Source of the DNA: Rhodospirillales bacterium 24-66-33
Lineage (GTDB): Bacteria; Pseudomonadota; Alphaproteobacteria; Reyranellales; Reyranellaceae
DNA length: 57,356 nt
NCBI GenBank assembly: GCA_002281855.1
Contig: NCHQ01000033.1
Span: forward strand, 1 to 57,356
Direction: 5' to 3'
Positions 26,629 to 35,253 of the stretch are shown here, one piece after another. Position 1 is the first letter of the stretch; each line of letters begins with the position of its first letter. A program made the translations under genes and the position numbers. The notes beneath the pieces are model-generated. The model saw nothing but the letters and a program-made list of their open reading frames with translations. It did no database searches and was not told the DNA's origin.

Positions 26629-27072
26629 TCATCGGCGCTCGCTGCGAAAGACCAGCAGCATCAGGCCAATGCCCAAGCCCAGTGTGGCGATGATCCCGAG
26701 CGCCATGGCGCCGTAACCGAGGCCCGTCACCTCGCCGAAGTCCGGATCGCCCGCGGTCTGCCATCCCGAGACTCCGAACCAGACTGCGAGCGCCAGCAGC
26801 GCCAAGAGACAAAGGACGAGCACCCATGTCCCCGCGCCGTACCGGTGGCCCGTGTCAGGAGCGTCCTGGGCGATCGCGCCGTTCTGCCCGGCCTGGTCGT
26901 GGCCCTGAGGCCTGTTCTCGCTTGCCCGCGCCATCTCCACGGCGGCCCCGGGCACCGGCGTGCCAGCCGCTTCCTCATCCGTGCCGAGTGGGGCCGCTGC
27001 GGGATCAAAGGCGGGAACCTTGTCGCCCGTTCGGCCGGAATTGATGTCGTTCTTCAGATGGCTGACGTTCAT
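26629..27072 (-). CDS. Hypothetical two-helix membrane protein
   Basis: From the ATG at 27072 (GGGAG six bases upstream), 147 residues. The N-terminal 85 residues are hydrophilic and acidic. Two membrane helices follow (WVLVLCLLALLALAVWFGVS and AMALGIIATLGLGIGLMLLV), then a short basic tail. The second helix has a Gly-rich pattern. I do not recognise a family. It is convergent with the NDH-2 gene pair and divergent from the TetR gene. Codon use resembles its neighbours, so it looks like a real gene. Confidence 0.62.
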   Translation of the reverse strand: MNVSHLKNDINSGRTGDKVPAFDPAAAPLGTDEEAAGTPVPGAAVEMARASENRPQGHDQAGQNGAIAQDAPDTGHRYGAGTWVLVLCLLALLALAVWFGVSGWQTAGDPDFGEVTGLGYGAMALGIIATLGLGIGLMLLVFRSERR

Positions 27073-27253
27073 GGCATGCTCCCGGTGCAATGAGAGGCGA
27101 CATCGCTCTGCAATTCCCCCGGGGGACATTTGTTGCGCCGCATTCGCTTTTCTCAACGAGGGCGCACCCGCAACGGCGGGTACGCGCGGAGCAATGCGGG
27201 CGGCTCGCCCTCGATCCGCTTGCAGAGGCCGGCCGGGCCAGCATAGTTAGTCG

Positions 27254-27862
27254 ATGATCTCTGCCGCGTCTCCGCCTGCTTCCGGGGCTCCGGTCCGTCG
27301 TCCCGGCCGGCCGCGGTCGACGGCGGTGCAGCAGGCGATCCTGCAGGGTACCTATCTCCTGATGGCGACCAAGGGCCTGTCGGCGACGACATACGAGCGC
27401 GTGGCGGCCGCCACCGGCGTCTCCAAAGTGACCATCTACAAATGGTGGCCGAGCCGCGAAGCGCTGCTCGTCGATGCCTTTCTCGACGCAGCACGCTCGT
27501 TCCTGCCGCTGCCCGACGACGGCCACCCGGTTGCGATCGTCCGGGCGCATGCGGCCTCCTATGTCGCGGCCCTGAACGGCGCCTTCGGCAGGGTCCAGCT
27601 CGCCGTGATCGCCGAATGCATCGCAGCGACGGGTACCGCGGCGACCTTCGGCGAGCGATATCTCGGGGAACGGCGCGCGGCAGGTGTCGCCATCCTCAAG
27701 CGGGCGCAGAAGGAGGGCCTCATTCGGTCCACCGATGCGGCGGCCGATCTTTACGACATGATCTACGGCACGTTGTTCTACCAATCGACCTTCGGCCTGA
27801 AACGGCTCACGGCCGGGGCGGCACGCCGGCTGGTGGATCGGGTGCTGCAGCCGCTCGATTAG
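27254..27862 (+). CDS. TetR-family transcriptional regulator
   Basis: A 202-residue TetR regulator with the DNA-binding helix-turn-helix TYERVAAATGVSKVTIYKWW at about residues 46-65, followed by SREALLVDAF and an all-helical ligand domain. It converges on the desaturase gene with a four-base overlap of the stop codons. A perfect palindrome, typical of a TetR operator, lies before the desaturase (28804-28820), so it is a fair candidate repressor of that gene. The ligand is unknown; a fatty acyl derivative is plausible. Confidence 0.9.
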   Translation: MISAASPPASGAPVRRPGRPRSTAVQQAILQGTYLLMATKGLSATTYERVAAATGVSKVTIYKWWPSREALLVDAFLDAARSFLPLPDDGHPVAIVRAHAASYVAALNGAFGRVQLAVIAECIAATGTAATFGERYLGERRAAGVAILKRAQKEGLIRSTDAAADLYDMIYGTLFYQSTFGLKRLTAGAARRLVDRVLQPLD

Positions 27863-28785
27863 GTCTGCAATCGCAGCGCACGCCAGGCCGCTTTCATCGA
27901 GCGCGGATAACCGGCTTCGGTGTGTCGAAGTCCCGCGGCGACGAGCGCGTTGGCGGCGGGCAGGGCATGGAAGGGCACCGACGGATAGGCGTGATGCTCC
28001 GCATGGTAGGGCATGTTCCAGGCAAACCAGCGGATGACGGCGTTCGTGTAGGTGGTCCGCGTGTTCTCGAAGGCGGATCGGCTGCGGCCGCACCCCGTAT
28101 GCTCGGTGTAGAGATAGGGACGTAGCGCGAACTGGCCGATCAGGAGCGGGCCAAGCCAGACCGTCAGGATGAGGGGAGACCGGAACAAGAGGGAGGCTGC
28201 CGCCAGCCCCGCATAGGCCGCAAGGTAGAGGCGCGCCTCGCGAACGATCAGTGCCCTCTTATCCGTCGGAACCCAGGGCAGCGTGCTGGTCCCCGTCAGG
28301 GCGTGGCGCAGCAGCACACGAAACCGGCCGTAGACCTGGAGGGCACCGGAGAAGGCCAGCAGCCGCTGCCACAGCGAGCCGGCGGAGGGCATGACGGCGA
28401 GCTCCGGATCATGAGCCTCGTCCTGCGTATGCCGATGATGGGCCCAGTGGAACACCCGGTAGTATTCCCAAGGGAAGCAGATCGCGAGGCCGCACAGATG
28501 GCCGAACACGGTGTTGAGCGCTTCGGTCCTGAACGCCGTCCGGTGCACGGTCTCGTGCAGCGGCATGAACAGGAATGCCATCAGGATTCCCTGCATCGCG
28601 ATGAAGGGAATGGCCCAGAAGAAGCCTCGGGTCTCGGAAACGGCGATGCTGATCGCAGCCAGCGCGAGGACCAGGCCAAGGTGGACGGCCATTCGAAGCG
28701 CGGCTGGTCCGTCACGCCGTGTCGACAGCTCCCGCAATCGCTTCGCGTCGATCCTCGTGGTCTGGCCGCTCGCGTCGATGCTCAT
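27859..28785 (-). CDS. Membrane fatty-acid desaturase-family protein
   Basis: The ATG at 28785 begins a 308-residue membrane enzyme with the three His boxes of the di-iron desaturase/hydroxylase family: HETVH, HWAHHRH and HAEHH. Four hydrophobic helices flank them. Such enzymes introduce double bonds or hydroxyls into lipid chains, and some act on carotenoids. The substrate is not evident. An extra upstream frame to 28947 contains no family features. The palindrome 28804-28820 sits just upstream of the start and probably controls transcription. Confidence 0.88.
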   Translation of the reverse strand: MSIDASGQTTRIDAKRLRELSTRRDGPAALRMAVHLGLVLALAAISIAVSETRGFFWAIPFIAMQGILMAFLFMPLHETVHRTAFRTEALNTVFGHLCGLAICFPWEYYRVFHWAHHRHTQDEAHDPELAVMPSAGSLWQRLLAFSGALQVYGRFRVLLRHALTGTSTLPWVPTDKRALIVREARLYLAAYAGLAAASLLFRSPLILTVWLGPLLIGQFALRPYLYTEHTGCGRSRSAFENTRTTYTNAVIRWFAWNMPYHAEHHAYPSVPFHALPAANALVAAGLRHTEAGYPRSMKAAWRALRLQT

Positions 28786-28803
28786 GGGGGCACTCTCATA
28801 ATA

Positions 28804-28820
28804 CTGTACGGAAAGTACAG
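28804..28820. promoter_or_regulatory. Palindromic operator upstream of the desaturase
   Basis: CTGTAC-GGAAA-GTACAG is a perfect six-base inverted repeat with a five-base gap, ending 19 bases before the desaturase ATG. Size and symmetry fit TetR-family operators, and a TetR gene is the next one on the other strand. No second copy was seen upstream of that TetR gene. The remainder of the 290-base gap up to bioB holds no other recognised feature. Confidence 0.6.
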
Positions 28821-29075
28821 AAATAAGAATGGATCTGCAACGCCCGCGGCCGCTCACGCCGGGCGCGCCGTGGGCGTGACACGCGCATGGGCGAGACCGC
28901 CTGCGGCGGTCGTTGCCTGGGGGCGGTGCAGAGACGGCCGGAGCCATAAGGCCGCGTCGTCGACGCCCGTCGGAGCGCGACAGACTTTCACCCCGATGAT
29001 CCTTCTCTCTCCGAGATCATCGAGATTCGCAGGAGGCGGAAAACTGAACTCATCTCAGTTCACCCGCAGGATTGC

Positions 29076-30095
29076 TCAAGCCGTTGGTGCCTGGTCCGAT
29101 CGGTGGGGCGCGAGCGGCGCCGCGCGCATGCCGAGTCTCTCCAGTAGGAGCGAGTCCTTGTCGCGATCCGGATTGCCGGTGGTCAGAAGCACGTTTCCCG
29201 TGAAGATGGAGTTGGCGCCGGCGATGAAGCAGAGCGCCTGGGCCTCGTCGCTCATGGCGCTGCGTCCGGCCGACAGCCGCACCACGCTTTGCGGCATCAG
29301 GATTCGGGCCAGGGCAACCAGCCGGACGAACGCGATGGGATCGACCGATTCTGCCGTGGCCATGACGGGTGTCCCGCTGATCGGCTGCCACATGTTCAAG
29401 GGCACGCTCTCCGGGTGGCGCTCCAGGGTCGCGAGCGTCACCAGCATGGAAATGCGATCGTTCGAGGTTTCGCCCATGCCGACGATGCCACCGCAGCAGA
29501 CCTTGATGCCGCCCGCTCGTACATTGTCGAGCGTCTCCAGCCGGTCATCCATCCGGCGCGTGGTGACGATCTCGCCGTAGAAGTCCCGCGACGTATCGAT
29601 ATTGTGGTTGTAGTAGTCGAGGCCGGCTTCCGCGAGGCGCTCGACCTGGGATGGTGCCAGCATGCCGAGCGTCACGCAGGTTTCCAGTCCGAGGGCCTTC
29701 ACCCCTTCGATCATCGCGCAGACCGCCTCCAGGTCGCGATCCTTCGGGCTCCGCCAGGCCGCGCCCATGCAGAAGCGCGTGGCGCCGCCCGACTTGGCGC
29801 GCCGTGCTTCCGCCAGCACGCTTTCCACCTGCATCAGCTTGCTCGCCTTTACGCCGGTGTTCCACTTGGCGCTTTGCGAGCAATAGCCGCAATCCTCCGG
29901 ACATCCGCCGGTCTTGATCGACAGCAGGGTCGCCGTCTCGATCGCCGCCGGATCGAAATGCCGGCGATGGATTTCCTGCGCGCGGAACAGAAGTTCGGGC
30001 AGGGGAAGATCGTGGATGCGGCGCGCTTCAGCCTCTGTCCAGTCATGACGCAGGTCGTGGCAGGACGGGCCGACCGGATCGACGGGGCGGCTCAT
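29076..30095 (-). CDS. bioB: Biotin synthase
   Basis: The 339-residue radical SAM enzyme carries the [4Fe-4S] motif in GGCPEDCGYCSQSAKW (CxxxCxxC). Further motifs are the MGAAWRSPKDRD loop, YYNHNIDTS and the ICCGG-like VCCGGIVGMGET. It inserts sulphur into dethiobiotin to form biotin. The start ATG at 30095 overlaps the bioY stop (ATGA), so it is the second gene of a bioYB operon controlled by BioR. Other bio genes are not in the window. Confidence 0.97.
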   Translation of the reverse strand: MSRPVDPVGPSCHDLRHDWTEAEARRIHDLPLPELLFRAQEIHRRHFDPAAIETATLLSIKTGGCPEDCGYCSQSAKWNTGVKASKLMQVESVLAEARRAKSGGATRFCMGAAWRSPKDRDLEAVCAMIEGVKALGLETCVTLGMLAPSQVERLAEAGLDYYNHNIDTSRDFYGEIVTTRRMDDRLETLDNVRAGGIKVCCGGIVGMGETSNDRISMLVTLATLERHPESVPLNMWQPISGTPVMATAESVDPIAFVRLVALARILMPQSVVRLSAGRSAMSDEAQALCFIAGANSIFTGNVLLTTGNPDRDKDSLLLERLGMRAAPLAPHRSDQAPTA

Positions 30096-30658
30096 CGCAC
30101 GATCTTCCCGCGCAGGCGCGCCGGGAGCAGTGCCCCGCCGACAGCCACGATGGCGATGTTGGTGAGATCTCCCAGGATGAACGGGACAAAGCCGAGCGCG
30201 ACGATCTGATTCGCCGGGACATAGAGCGCGAGCCAGGACAGGCCGGCCGCATAGACCACGGCAAGGCCCGCCAGCATCGCCAGCGCTCTGCCCACCGGGC
30301 CACGGTCGCGGGCAAGCGTGCCCGTGATCCAACTCGCCGACAGATAGCCGAGGAGATAGCCGCCCGTCGGGCCGACCATATAGGCCAGTCCGATCCCGCG
30401 TTCGGGCGTTCCCGAGAAGACGGGCAGGCCTGCGGCCCCGACGGCGAGATAGGCGCAGAACGTGGCTGCCGCCAGGCGGGGTCCCACCGTGACGGCAAGC
30501 GCCATCACCGCAAGCGTGTGCAGCGTCATCGGGACGGGCCAGGAGGGCACGCGCAGCTTCGCGCAAAGGGTGATGAGTGCCACGCCGAGAACGATCGTTG
30601 CGGCAATCTTCACTGCCGAGCGGGCCCCCGGCATTGCGGGGGCGATGGCCTCAGTCAT
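30092..30658 (-). CDS. bioY: Biotin transporter substrate-binding component BioY
   Basis: This 188-residue membrane protein has six helices and the BioY signature VGPTGGYLLGYLSASWITG, preceded by PVPMTLHTLAVMALAVTVGP. BioY captures biotin for ECF-type or stand-alone uptake. The gene is first in an operon with bioB, to which its stop is fused (ATGA). A BioR box lies 12 bases upstream of the start. No bioMN energising genes are nearby. Confidence 0.95.
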   Translation of the reverse strand: MTEAIAPAMPGARSAVKIAATIVLGVALITLCAKLRVPSWPVPMTLHTLAVMALAVTVGPRLAAATFCAYLAVGAAGLPVFSGTPERGIGLAYMVGPTGGYLLGYLSASWITGTLARDRGPVGRALAMLAGLAVVYAAGLSWLALYVPANQIVALGFVPFILGDLTNIAIVAVGGALLPARLRGKIVR

Positions 30659-30670
30659 ACGAGCTCCTAA

Positions 30671-30680
30671 TTATAGATAA
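30671..30680. promoter_or_regulatory. BioR operator upstream of bioYB
   Basis: TTATAGATAA matches the alphaproteobacterial BioR consensus TTATMKATAA exactly. It lies 12 bases before the bioY start and 257 bases after the bioR box at 31417 in a biotin gene cluster. Confidence 0.9.
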
Positions 30681-30753
30681 TTACTTAGTAACTATCTATT
30701 TAATCCACGGAGCTGAATCTGGTTCAAGGAAAATCGTCGATAATGCGGAGCCG

Positions 30754-31413
30754 CTAGCGATCGGACAGTGCGTTTGCCCGCTTCGTGGCGGGGGGCGGTC
30801 GATTGCCGATCCACTGGACGTGCCGAGCCAAAATCGAGCAAGCGCTTTCGAGATCGCCTGTGCGCAGGGCCACGAGAATGGCCCGGTGATCGTGATCGGT
30901 CCTCGCCTCCCAGTTCGATTGCCATGTCGAGAAGAGAAAGCGAGCGCTTGCGGCGTGAAGGTCGTCGATCGCGGCCAGCAGGCGCGGCATGCGGCAGGGT
31001 TCGATGATCAAGCGGTGGAAGCGCTGGTTTGCGTCCTCCCACGATCGGACGTCGTGCGAGTTGTCGCCCACCCGGGTGGCCTCCTCGGCGGCATCGAGAA
31101 TGGCTGGTGTGAGGTGAGGCGCGGCATGTCGGAGCGCCAGCACCTCGAGCGCGGCCCGCATCTCGGCGACCTCCTTGATTTCGGAGAGGTCGAATGCGGC
31201 AACCCGGACGCCGCGCCGCGGTTCGCTCACCGCCAGCCCCTGAGCTTCGAGGCGTCTGAACGCTTCTCGTACGGGAACGTGGCTAGCCCCGAACTCCTCG
31301 GCGATGTGGTCTTGCCGCAGCCGCGCACCCGGTTCGATCTCGCCGGCGATGATGCGGTTGGCCAGCGTCCGGCTGATCAGGGCGGTCAAGGTCTCTTTTG
31401 AACTCTCGCGCAT
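30754..31413 (-). CDS. bioR: GntR-family biotin regulator BioR
   Basis: A 219-residue FadR-subgroup GntR protein: an N-terminal winged helix (LRQDHIAEEFGASHVPVREA, then FRRLEAQGLAVSEPRRGVRV) and a helical FCD effector domain containing HHRHAI-like histidines. It is next to bioY/bioB, and perfect BioR boxes occur in front of both itself and bioY. It therefore should repress biotin synthesis and uptake and its own gene. The identification depends on this gene-plus-site combination rather than on sequence alone. Confidence 0.92.
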   Translation of the reverse strand: MRESSKETLTALISRTLANRIIAGEIEPGARLRQDHIAEEFGASHVPVREAFRRLEAQGLAVSEPRRGVRVAAFDLSEIKEVAEMRAALEVLALRHAAPHLTPAILDAAEEATRVGDNSHDVRSWEDANQRFHRLIIEPCRMPRLLAAIDDLHAASARFLFSTWQSNWEARTDHDHRAILVALRTGDLESACSILARHVQWIGNRPPPATKRANALSDR

Positions 31414-31416
31414 ATA

Positions 31417-31426
31417 TTATAGATAA
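31417..31426. promoter_or_regulatory. BioR operator at the bioR start (autoregulation)
   Basis: A second exact TTATAGATAA sits three bases before the bioR start codon on the minus strand. Its location would block initiation, as expected for autorepression. Confidence 0.88.
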
Positions 31427-31480
31427 TTGGGGTTGAGCGGCTTGTCGATCCTCGTGCAAGCGGCCTGCGAGAAATCCGGA

Positions 31481-32071
31481 CTAACGGGCGGCCACGACGT
31501 CGTTGCGGACACCGCACCCGCGGAGCATGCCGACGGCGATTCCGCCGAGGCCCGCCTGGAGATTCGCGACGATCTCCAGCCCTGGACCCGACCGGGCGGG
31601 CGTAGAGGACTCGACCGGTTGAAGCTTCATCTTGAGCTGCCTGCCCGTCTGCAGCGCTGCAATCAGGGATGCCGACAGGAGAGGGACCGGGCCATCGGTC
31701 GCGTCCGCCATCACTACGAACGCGTCGGAGAACAGCAGCGAGACCTTCAGCCGCCGTCCATCGATGTCGAATTCGGCTGCTGAGCTCAATTCGACGCGCT
31801 GGCCGTGCGCTGTCCGCAGGGGGCCGGGCTCCAGGGGGTAAAGTCTCAACTGCAGGCCGACCTCCTGCCCGGCCTGCTCGCACGACAACACCAGGACGTC
31901 GATGGCGAGGTCGGTGTACGTCGGTTCGATGAAAGCATAGGTCGGCGAATCGACATCGCGCTCGAGTTGCCACCCCGTGCCGGACTCGTCGGAAAGGTCA
32001 CCGGCACGGACCTGGGCTGCGAAGGATGACAAGGTGGCCAGCAGAGCGGCCAGGGCGGAGATCGGGCGCAT
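31481..32071 (-). CDS. Hypothetical exported protein
   Basis: Counting from ATG 32071, the 196-residue product begins with a signal peptide (MRPISALAALLATLSSFAAQ, cleavage near VRAGD). The mature part is predicted beta-rich, with IEPTYTDLAIDVLVLSCEQ, VGLQLRLYPLEPG and RLKVSLLFSDAFVVMADATD. It has two Cys (one near the C terminus, RGCG). I do not recognise a family. The frame extends upstream to 32242 but through the neighbouring small gene. A periplasmic role is inferred only from the signal peptide. Confidence 0.55.
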   Translation of the reverse strand: MRPISALAALLATLSSFAAQVRAGDLSDESGTGWQLERDVDSPTYAFIEPTYTDLAIDVLVLSCEQAGQEVGLQLRLYPLEPGPLRTAHGQRVELSSAAEFDIDGRRLKVSLLFSDAFVVMADATDGPVPLLSASLIAALQTGRQLKMKLQPVESSTPARSGPGLEIVANLQAGLGGIAVGMLRGCGVRNDVVAAR

Positions 32072-32075
32072 GGGA

Positions 32076-32300
32076 TCAGCGAGCGTTGGCAGGCTTGTTC
32101 GGCGCAGGCTCCAGGAACGACACTGCATCGCTCCCGGGAAAGCTGTCGGACAGCGCTGAATCGAGCTTCCGTTCCATCGTCTCGGCGGGCGAGTCGACCG
32201 AGCTTTCCGGCGGGGGTCCAACGCGGCGCCCTCGCCTGACATGGGTAGCCTTGCGTTCGGGATCGCCGGACTCTCTGCGGCGACGTTCGGCCTCGGTCAT
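32076..32300 (-). CDS. Small acidic-tail protein with SFPGSD motif
   Basis: A 74-residue soluble protein rich in Arg and Ser. Its C-terminal stretch LDSALSDSFPGSDAVSFLEP matches the pattern L-x-x-A-L-x-D/E-S-F-P-x-S-D seen in many short uncharacterised alphaproteobacterial proteins. It is four bases upstream of the exported-protein gene and may be co-transcribed. The function is unknown. Confidence 0.6.
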   Translation of the reverse strand: MTEAERRRRESGDPERKATHVRRGRRVGPPPESSVDSPAETMERKLDSALSDSFPGSDAVSFLEPAPNKPANAR

Positions 32301-32493
32301 CGATGATCTCCCCAGTGGGCTCGAGGCGGAACACCAGATCGTTCACGCCCCGGAAGTTGCCCGGCAGGGTGCGGCATCGCCGGATCGCGATCCATTATGC
32401 GAAGGTATGTGCGGGCACCTTCATTGGTGTGTCGTGCATGTTCACCGGCATTCGGCTCCTGAACGCTCCATAGCTCGAGCGGTGGGAGTCGCG

Positions 32494-32874
32494 TCAGATC
32501 GCGTCGCCCGACTTCGTCTCGCCGTCGGTTCTGATCGGCGGCGGCAGATCGGCGGTGTTCTCGCTGCGATCGCGATAGAGGGCGGCGCGGCCCAGCAGCA
32601 TCAGCGTGACCGGCGTGGTCACCGTCACGAAAACCGCGATCAGAATCTCGTGCACCACCAGGCGCGACTGCAGGACCGAGAAGATGAGGATGGACGCGAG
32701 CAGGATGCCGCCGGCCCCCCAGGTGGCGCCCAGGGAGGGAGCGTGAATGCGATCGTAGAAGGTTTTTAGGCGCACCAGGCCGATGGCGCCGATCAGGGTG
32801 AGGCCGGCGCCCAGCAGGACAAAGAAGGAGGCGAGGAGGGCGGCCCAGAGCGGCAGGTCGGCAGCGTGGCTCAT
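32494..32874 (-). CDS. phaG: Na+(K+)/H+ antiporter subunit G
   Basis: The 126-residue protein has three helices and the MnhG/PhaG pattern: GAIGLVRLKTFYDRIHAPSL, GAGGILLAS and FVTVTTPVTLMLLGRAALYR. It is the last gene of the phaAB-C-D-E-F-G operon, with its ATG overlapping the phaF stop. The short acidic tail is usual for the family. Confidence 0.94.
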   Translation of the reverse strand: MSHAADLPLWAALLASFFVLLGAGLTLIGAIGLVRLKTFYDRIHAPSLGATWGAGGILLASILIFSVLQSRLVVHEILIAVFVTVTTPVTLMLLGRAALYRDRSENTADLPPPIRTDGETKSGDAI

Positions 32875-33152
32875 TCGATGATTTCCCCACGCATCAGGAA
32901 CTTGGCGAGGGCCAGGGTGGCGACGAAGCCCAGCAGGGCGATCACCAGCGCCGCCTCGAAGTACAGCGTGCTGCCCGTCCGCATGCCGAAGACCAGCAGG
33001 AGCAGCATCGCATTCACGTAGAAGGCGTCGAAGGCCACGATGCGATCCTGTGCCCTGGGTCCGCGCATCATGCGGAAGGAGGCGACGACCATCGCCAGTC
33101 CGACCAGGACCAGGGCGACCAGCAGGGACCAGGAGAGGATCGTTGCGCTCAT
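32871..33152 (-). CDS. phaF: Na+(K+)/H+ antiporter subunit F
   Basis: A 93-residue, three-helix MnhF/PhaF protein: MSATILSWSLLVALVLVGLA, then RGPRAQDRIVAFDAF, GMRTGSTLYFEAALVIALLG and a charged end. The start at 33152 overlaps the phaE stop (ATGA), and its own stop overlaps phaG. Confidence 0.93.
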   Translation of the reverse strand: MSATILSWSLLVALVLVGLAMVVASFRMMRGPRAQDRIVAFDAFYVNAMLLLLVFGMRTGSTLYFEAALVIALLGFVATLALAKFLMRGEIIE

Positions 33153-33634
33153 GCCAGTATCTCCAGCAGCAGCCGTTCGTAGCGGTTCTTGATCAGGTCG
33201 ATCCAGTGCATCTCGTCGACCAGGTCGAAGACGTGGATCAACAGTTTGTTGGCGGTCGAATCGTATTCGACCCAGGCGGTGCCTGGCGTGCAAGTCAGGA
33301 TGCAGGCGAGGACCGCCAGCGCCGCCGGCTCGCGCAGCTCGAGCGGCACGATGACGAAACCCGACACGCGCCGGTGCTGGCCGGGGAACAGGATCAGCCG
33401 CGCGACGGCCACGTTCGAGCGCCAGACGTCGAACAGGACGATCGCCGCCAGCTTCGGAATGAGATGCCAGCGTCTGATCCGTGACCGCGGCGGCTGCAGC
33501 GCGGCGGTCACGTTGGAGGCCGCGACGCCGATCACGCCGCCCAGCACGAAATGTCCGAGCGAAAGGCCGTTCAGCAGCAGCCACATCGCCAGCAGCGAGA
33601 CGGCGAGCAACGGATAGGGCAGGAGGCGGCTCAT
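33149..33634 (-). CDS. phaE: Na+(K+)/H+ antiporter subunit E
   Basis: A 161-residue MnhE/PhaE protein with two N-terminal helices (YPLLAVSLLAMWLLLNGLSL). The conserved cytoplasmic segment VWRSNVAVARLILFPGQHRR follows, then TPGTAWVEYDSTANKLLIHV. Start and stop overlap phaD and phaF respectively. Confidence 0.94.
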   Translation of the reverse strand: MSRLLPYPLLAVSLLAMWLLLNGLSLGHFVLGGVIGVAASNVTAALQPPRSRIRRWHLIPKLAAIVLFDVWRSNVAVARLILFPGQHRRVSGFVIVPLELREPAALAVLACILTCTPGTAWVEYDSTANKLLIHVFDLVDEMHWIDLIKNRYERLLLEILA

Positions 33635-35253
33635 TGCAGGCCCGCCTTGGCTGGCGGGACGCGCGGCGCCGACAGGACGTCCTCGACATAGGCAGAGGGG
33701 GTGAGCACGGAACGCGCGGTCTCGTCCATGTACTGCATCACCGCCCCGCCCTTCACGGCGAGGACGAGGGTGAGCAGCAGCAGGGCGACGACCGGGGCCA
33801 CCTCGACTGCGAGGACCCGCGGCGCGACCGCGTCGACCGGCGCCCAGAAGGCGCGGATGCCGACGCGCGACAGGGTCATCAGGGTCGCGACACCCGACAG
33901 GAGGAGCAGCACGATGAAGGCCCAGTTGGCGGCCGAGAGCCCGGCCGCGGCCCCTTCGCCGGCCGGCGCGAAGAGCGCCGCCAGCAGGGCCAGCTTGGCG
34001 ACGAACCCGGAAAGCGGCGGCAGGCCGATCAGCAGCAGGGCGCAGGCGACGAAGCAGGCGCCGAGAATGGCCAGGGTGCCGGGGAAACCTATTCCGCCCT
34101 CGGTCGCCGTATCTTCCGCATCGGGCTCGGCGCCCATGGCTTCGGCGGTGACGGCGATCAGGTCTGCGCCCGGATTCTGGCCCCGCTCGATCAGCTCGAT
34201 CAGGAGGAAGAAGGCGCTGATCGTGAGGGTGGAACTGGCGAGGTAGAAGAGAGAGCCGCTGGTGACCTGGGTATCCGACAGGCCGATGGCCGCCAGCACC
34301 GTGCCGGAGGAGATCATGAGGCTGAAGCTCGCGATCCGGGTCATGGCTTGCGAGGCAAGCACGCCCAGAATGCCGAAGGCGATCGTTGCCAGGCCGCCCG
34401 CGAACAGAAGCGTGCCGCCGTATCCCGCCGCGTCACCGGCCTCGCCGCCGAACAGAAGGGGCCGCAGGCGCAGCAGGGCGTAGAGCCCGACCTTGCTGAG
34501 GATGGCGAAGATCGCGGCGACGGGCGGGGCCGCCGCCGGATAGGCGCTGAGCAGCCAGAATCCCAGCGGCCACATCGCCGCCTTCACGAGGAAGGCGATG
34601 GCGAGGATTGCCGCGCCGACCTCGAGCAGCACCCGGTTCTCGGCGGCGAGCGCGGGAATCCGCGCGGCCAGGTCGGCCATGTTCAGGGTTCCGGTAACGC
34701 CGTAGATCAGGGCGACGCCGACCAGGAAGAAGAACGCGGCCGTCAGGTTGATGACGACATAGTGCAGGCTCGCCTGCACGCGCCGCGGCCCAGATCCGTG
34801 CAGCAGCAGGCCGTAGGACGAGGCCAGCATGACCTCGAAGAAGACGAACAGGTTGAACAGGTCGCCGGTGAGGAAGGCGCCGTTCACGCCCATGACGAGG
34901 AACTGGAACAGCGTATGGAAATGGTGGCCGACCGTGTGCCAGCGCGCCATCGAGAAGATCAGCGACGCGGTCGCGAGGACGGCCGTCAGCAGGACCAGCA
35001 TGGCCGACAGGCGATCGAGCACCAGCACGATGCCGAACGGCGCCGGCCAGTTGCCCAGCAGATAGACGCCGGGCGCGTCCGTATCGGCGGCCTGCAGCAG
35101 GGTAATGGCGATCGCCAGGTTCGCCAGGGTGGAGAAGAGGTTGATCAGCCCCTTCAGGAACTGCCGGCGCTCGTCGTAGACCGCCAGAAGCGCGCCCGCC
35201 ACGAGGGGGAGCAGGACGGGAGCGATGATCAGATGATGTGCCCAGCCCGCCAT
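33631..35253 (-). CDS. phaD: Na+(K+)/H+ antiporter subunit D
   Basis: This 540-residue, 14-helix protein is of the NuoN/MrpD proton-channel family, with DLFNLFVFFEVMLASSYGLL, LVKAAMWPLGFWLLSAYPAA and LLLIGLPPLSGFVAKLALL. Glu137-type and Lys residues in these helices form the ion path. The ATG at 35253 shares a base with the phaC stop (TGATG). A longer frame upstream to 35601 belongs to phaC in another frame. Confidence 0.95.
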   Translation of the reverse strand: MAGWAHHLIIAPVLLPLVAGALLAVYDERRQFLKGLINLFSTLANLAIAITLLQAADTDAPGVYLLGNWPAPFGIVLVLDRLSAMLVLLTAVLATASLIFSMARWHTVGHHFHTLFQFLVMGVNGAFLTGDLFNLFVFFEVMLASSYGLLLHGSGPRRVQASLHYVVINLTAAFFFLVGVALIYGVTGTLNMADLAARIPALAAENRVLLEVGAAILAIAFLVKAAMWPLGFWLLSAYPAAAPPVAAIFAILSKVGLYALLRLRPLLFGGEAGDAAGYGGTLLFAGGLATIAFGILGVLASQAMTRIASFSLMISSGTVLAAIGLSDTQVTSGSLFYLASSTLTISAFFLLIELIERGQNPGADLIAVTAEAMGAEPDAEDTATEGGIGFPGTLAILGACFVACALLLIGLPPLSGFVAKLALLAALFAPAGEGAAAGLSAANWAFIVLLLLSGVATLMTLSRVGIRAFWAPVDAVAPRVLAVEVAPVVALLLLTLVLAVKGGAVMQYMDETARSVLTPSAYVEDVLSAPRVPPAKAGLQ

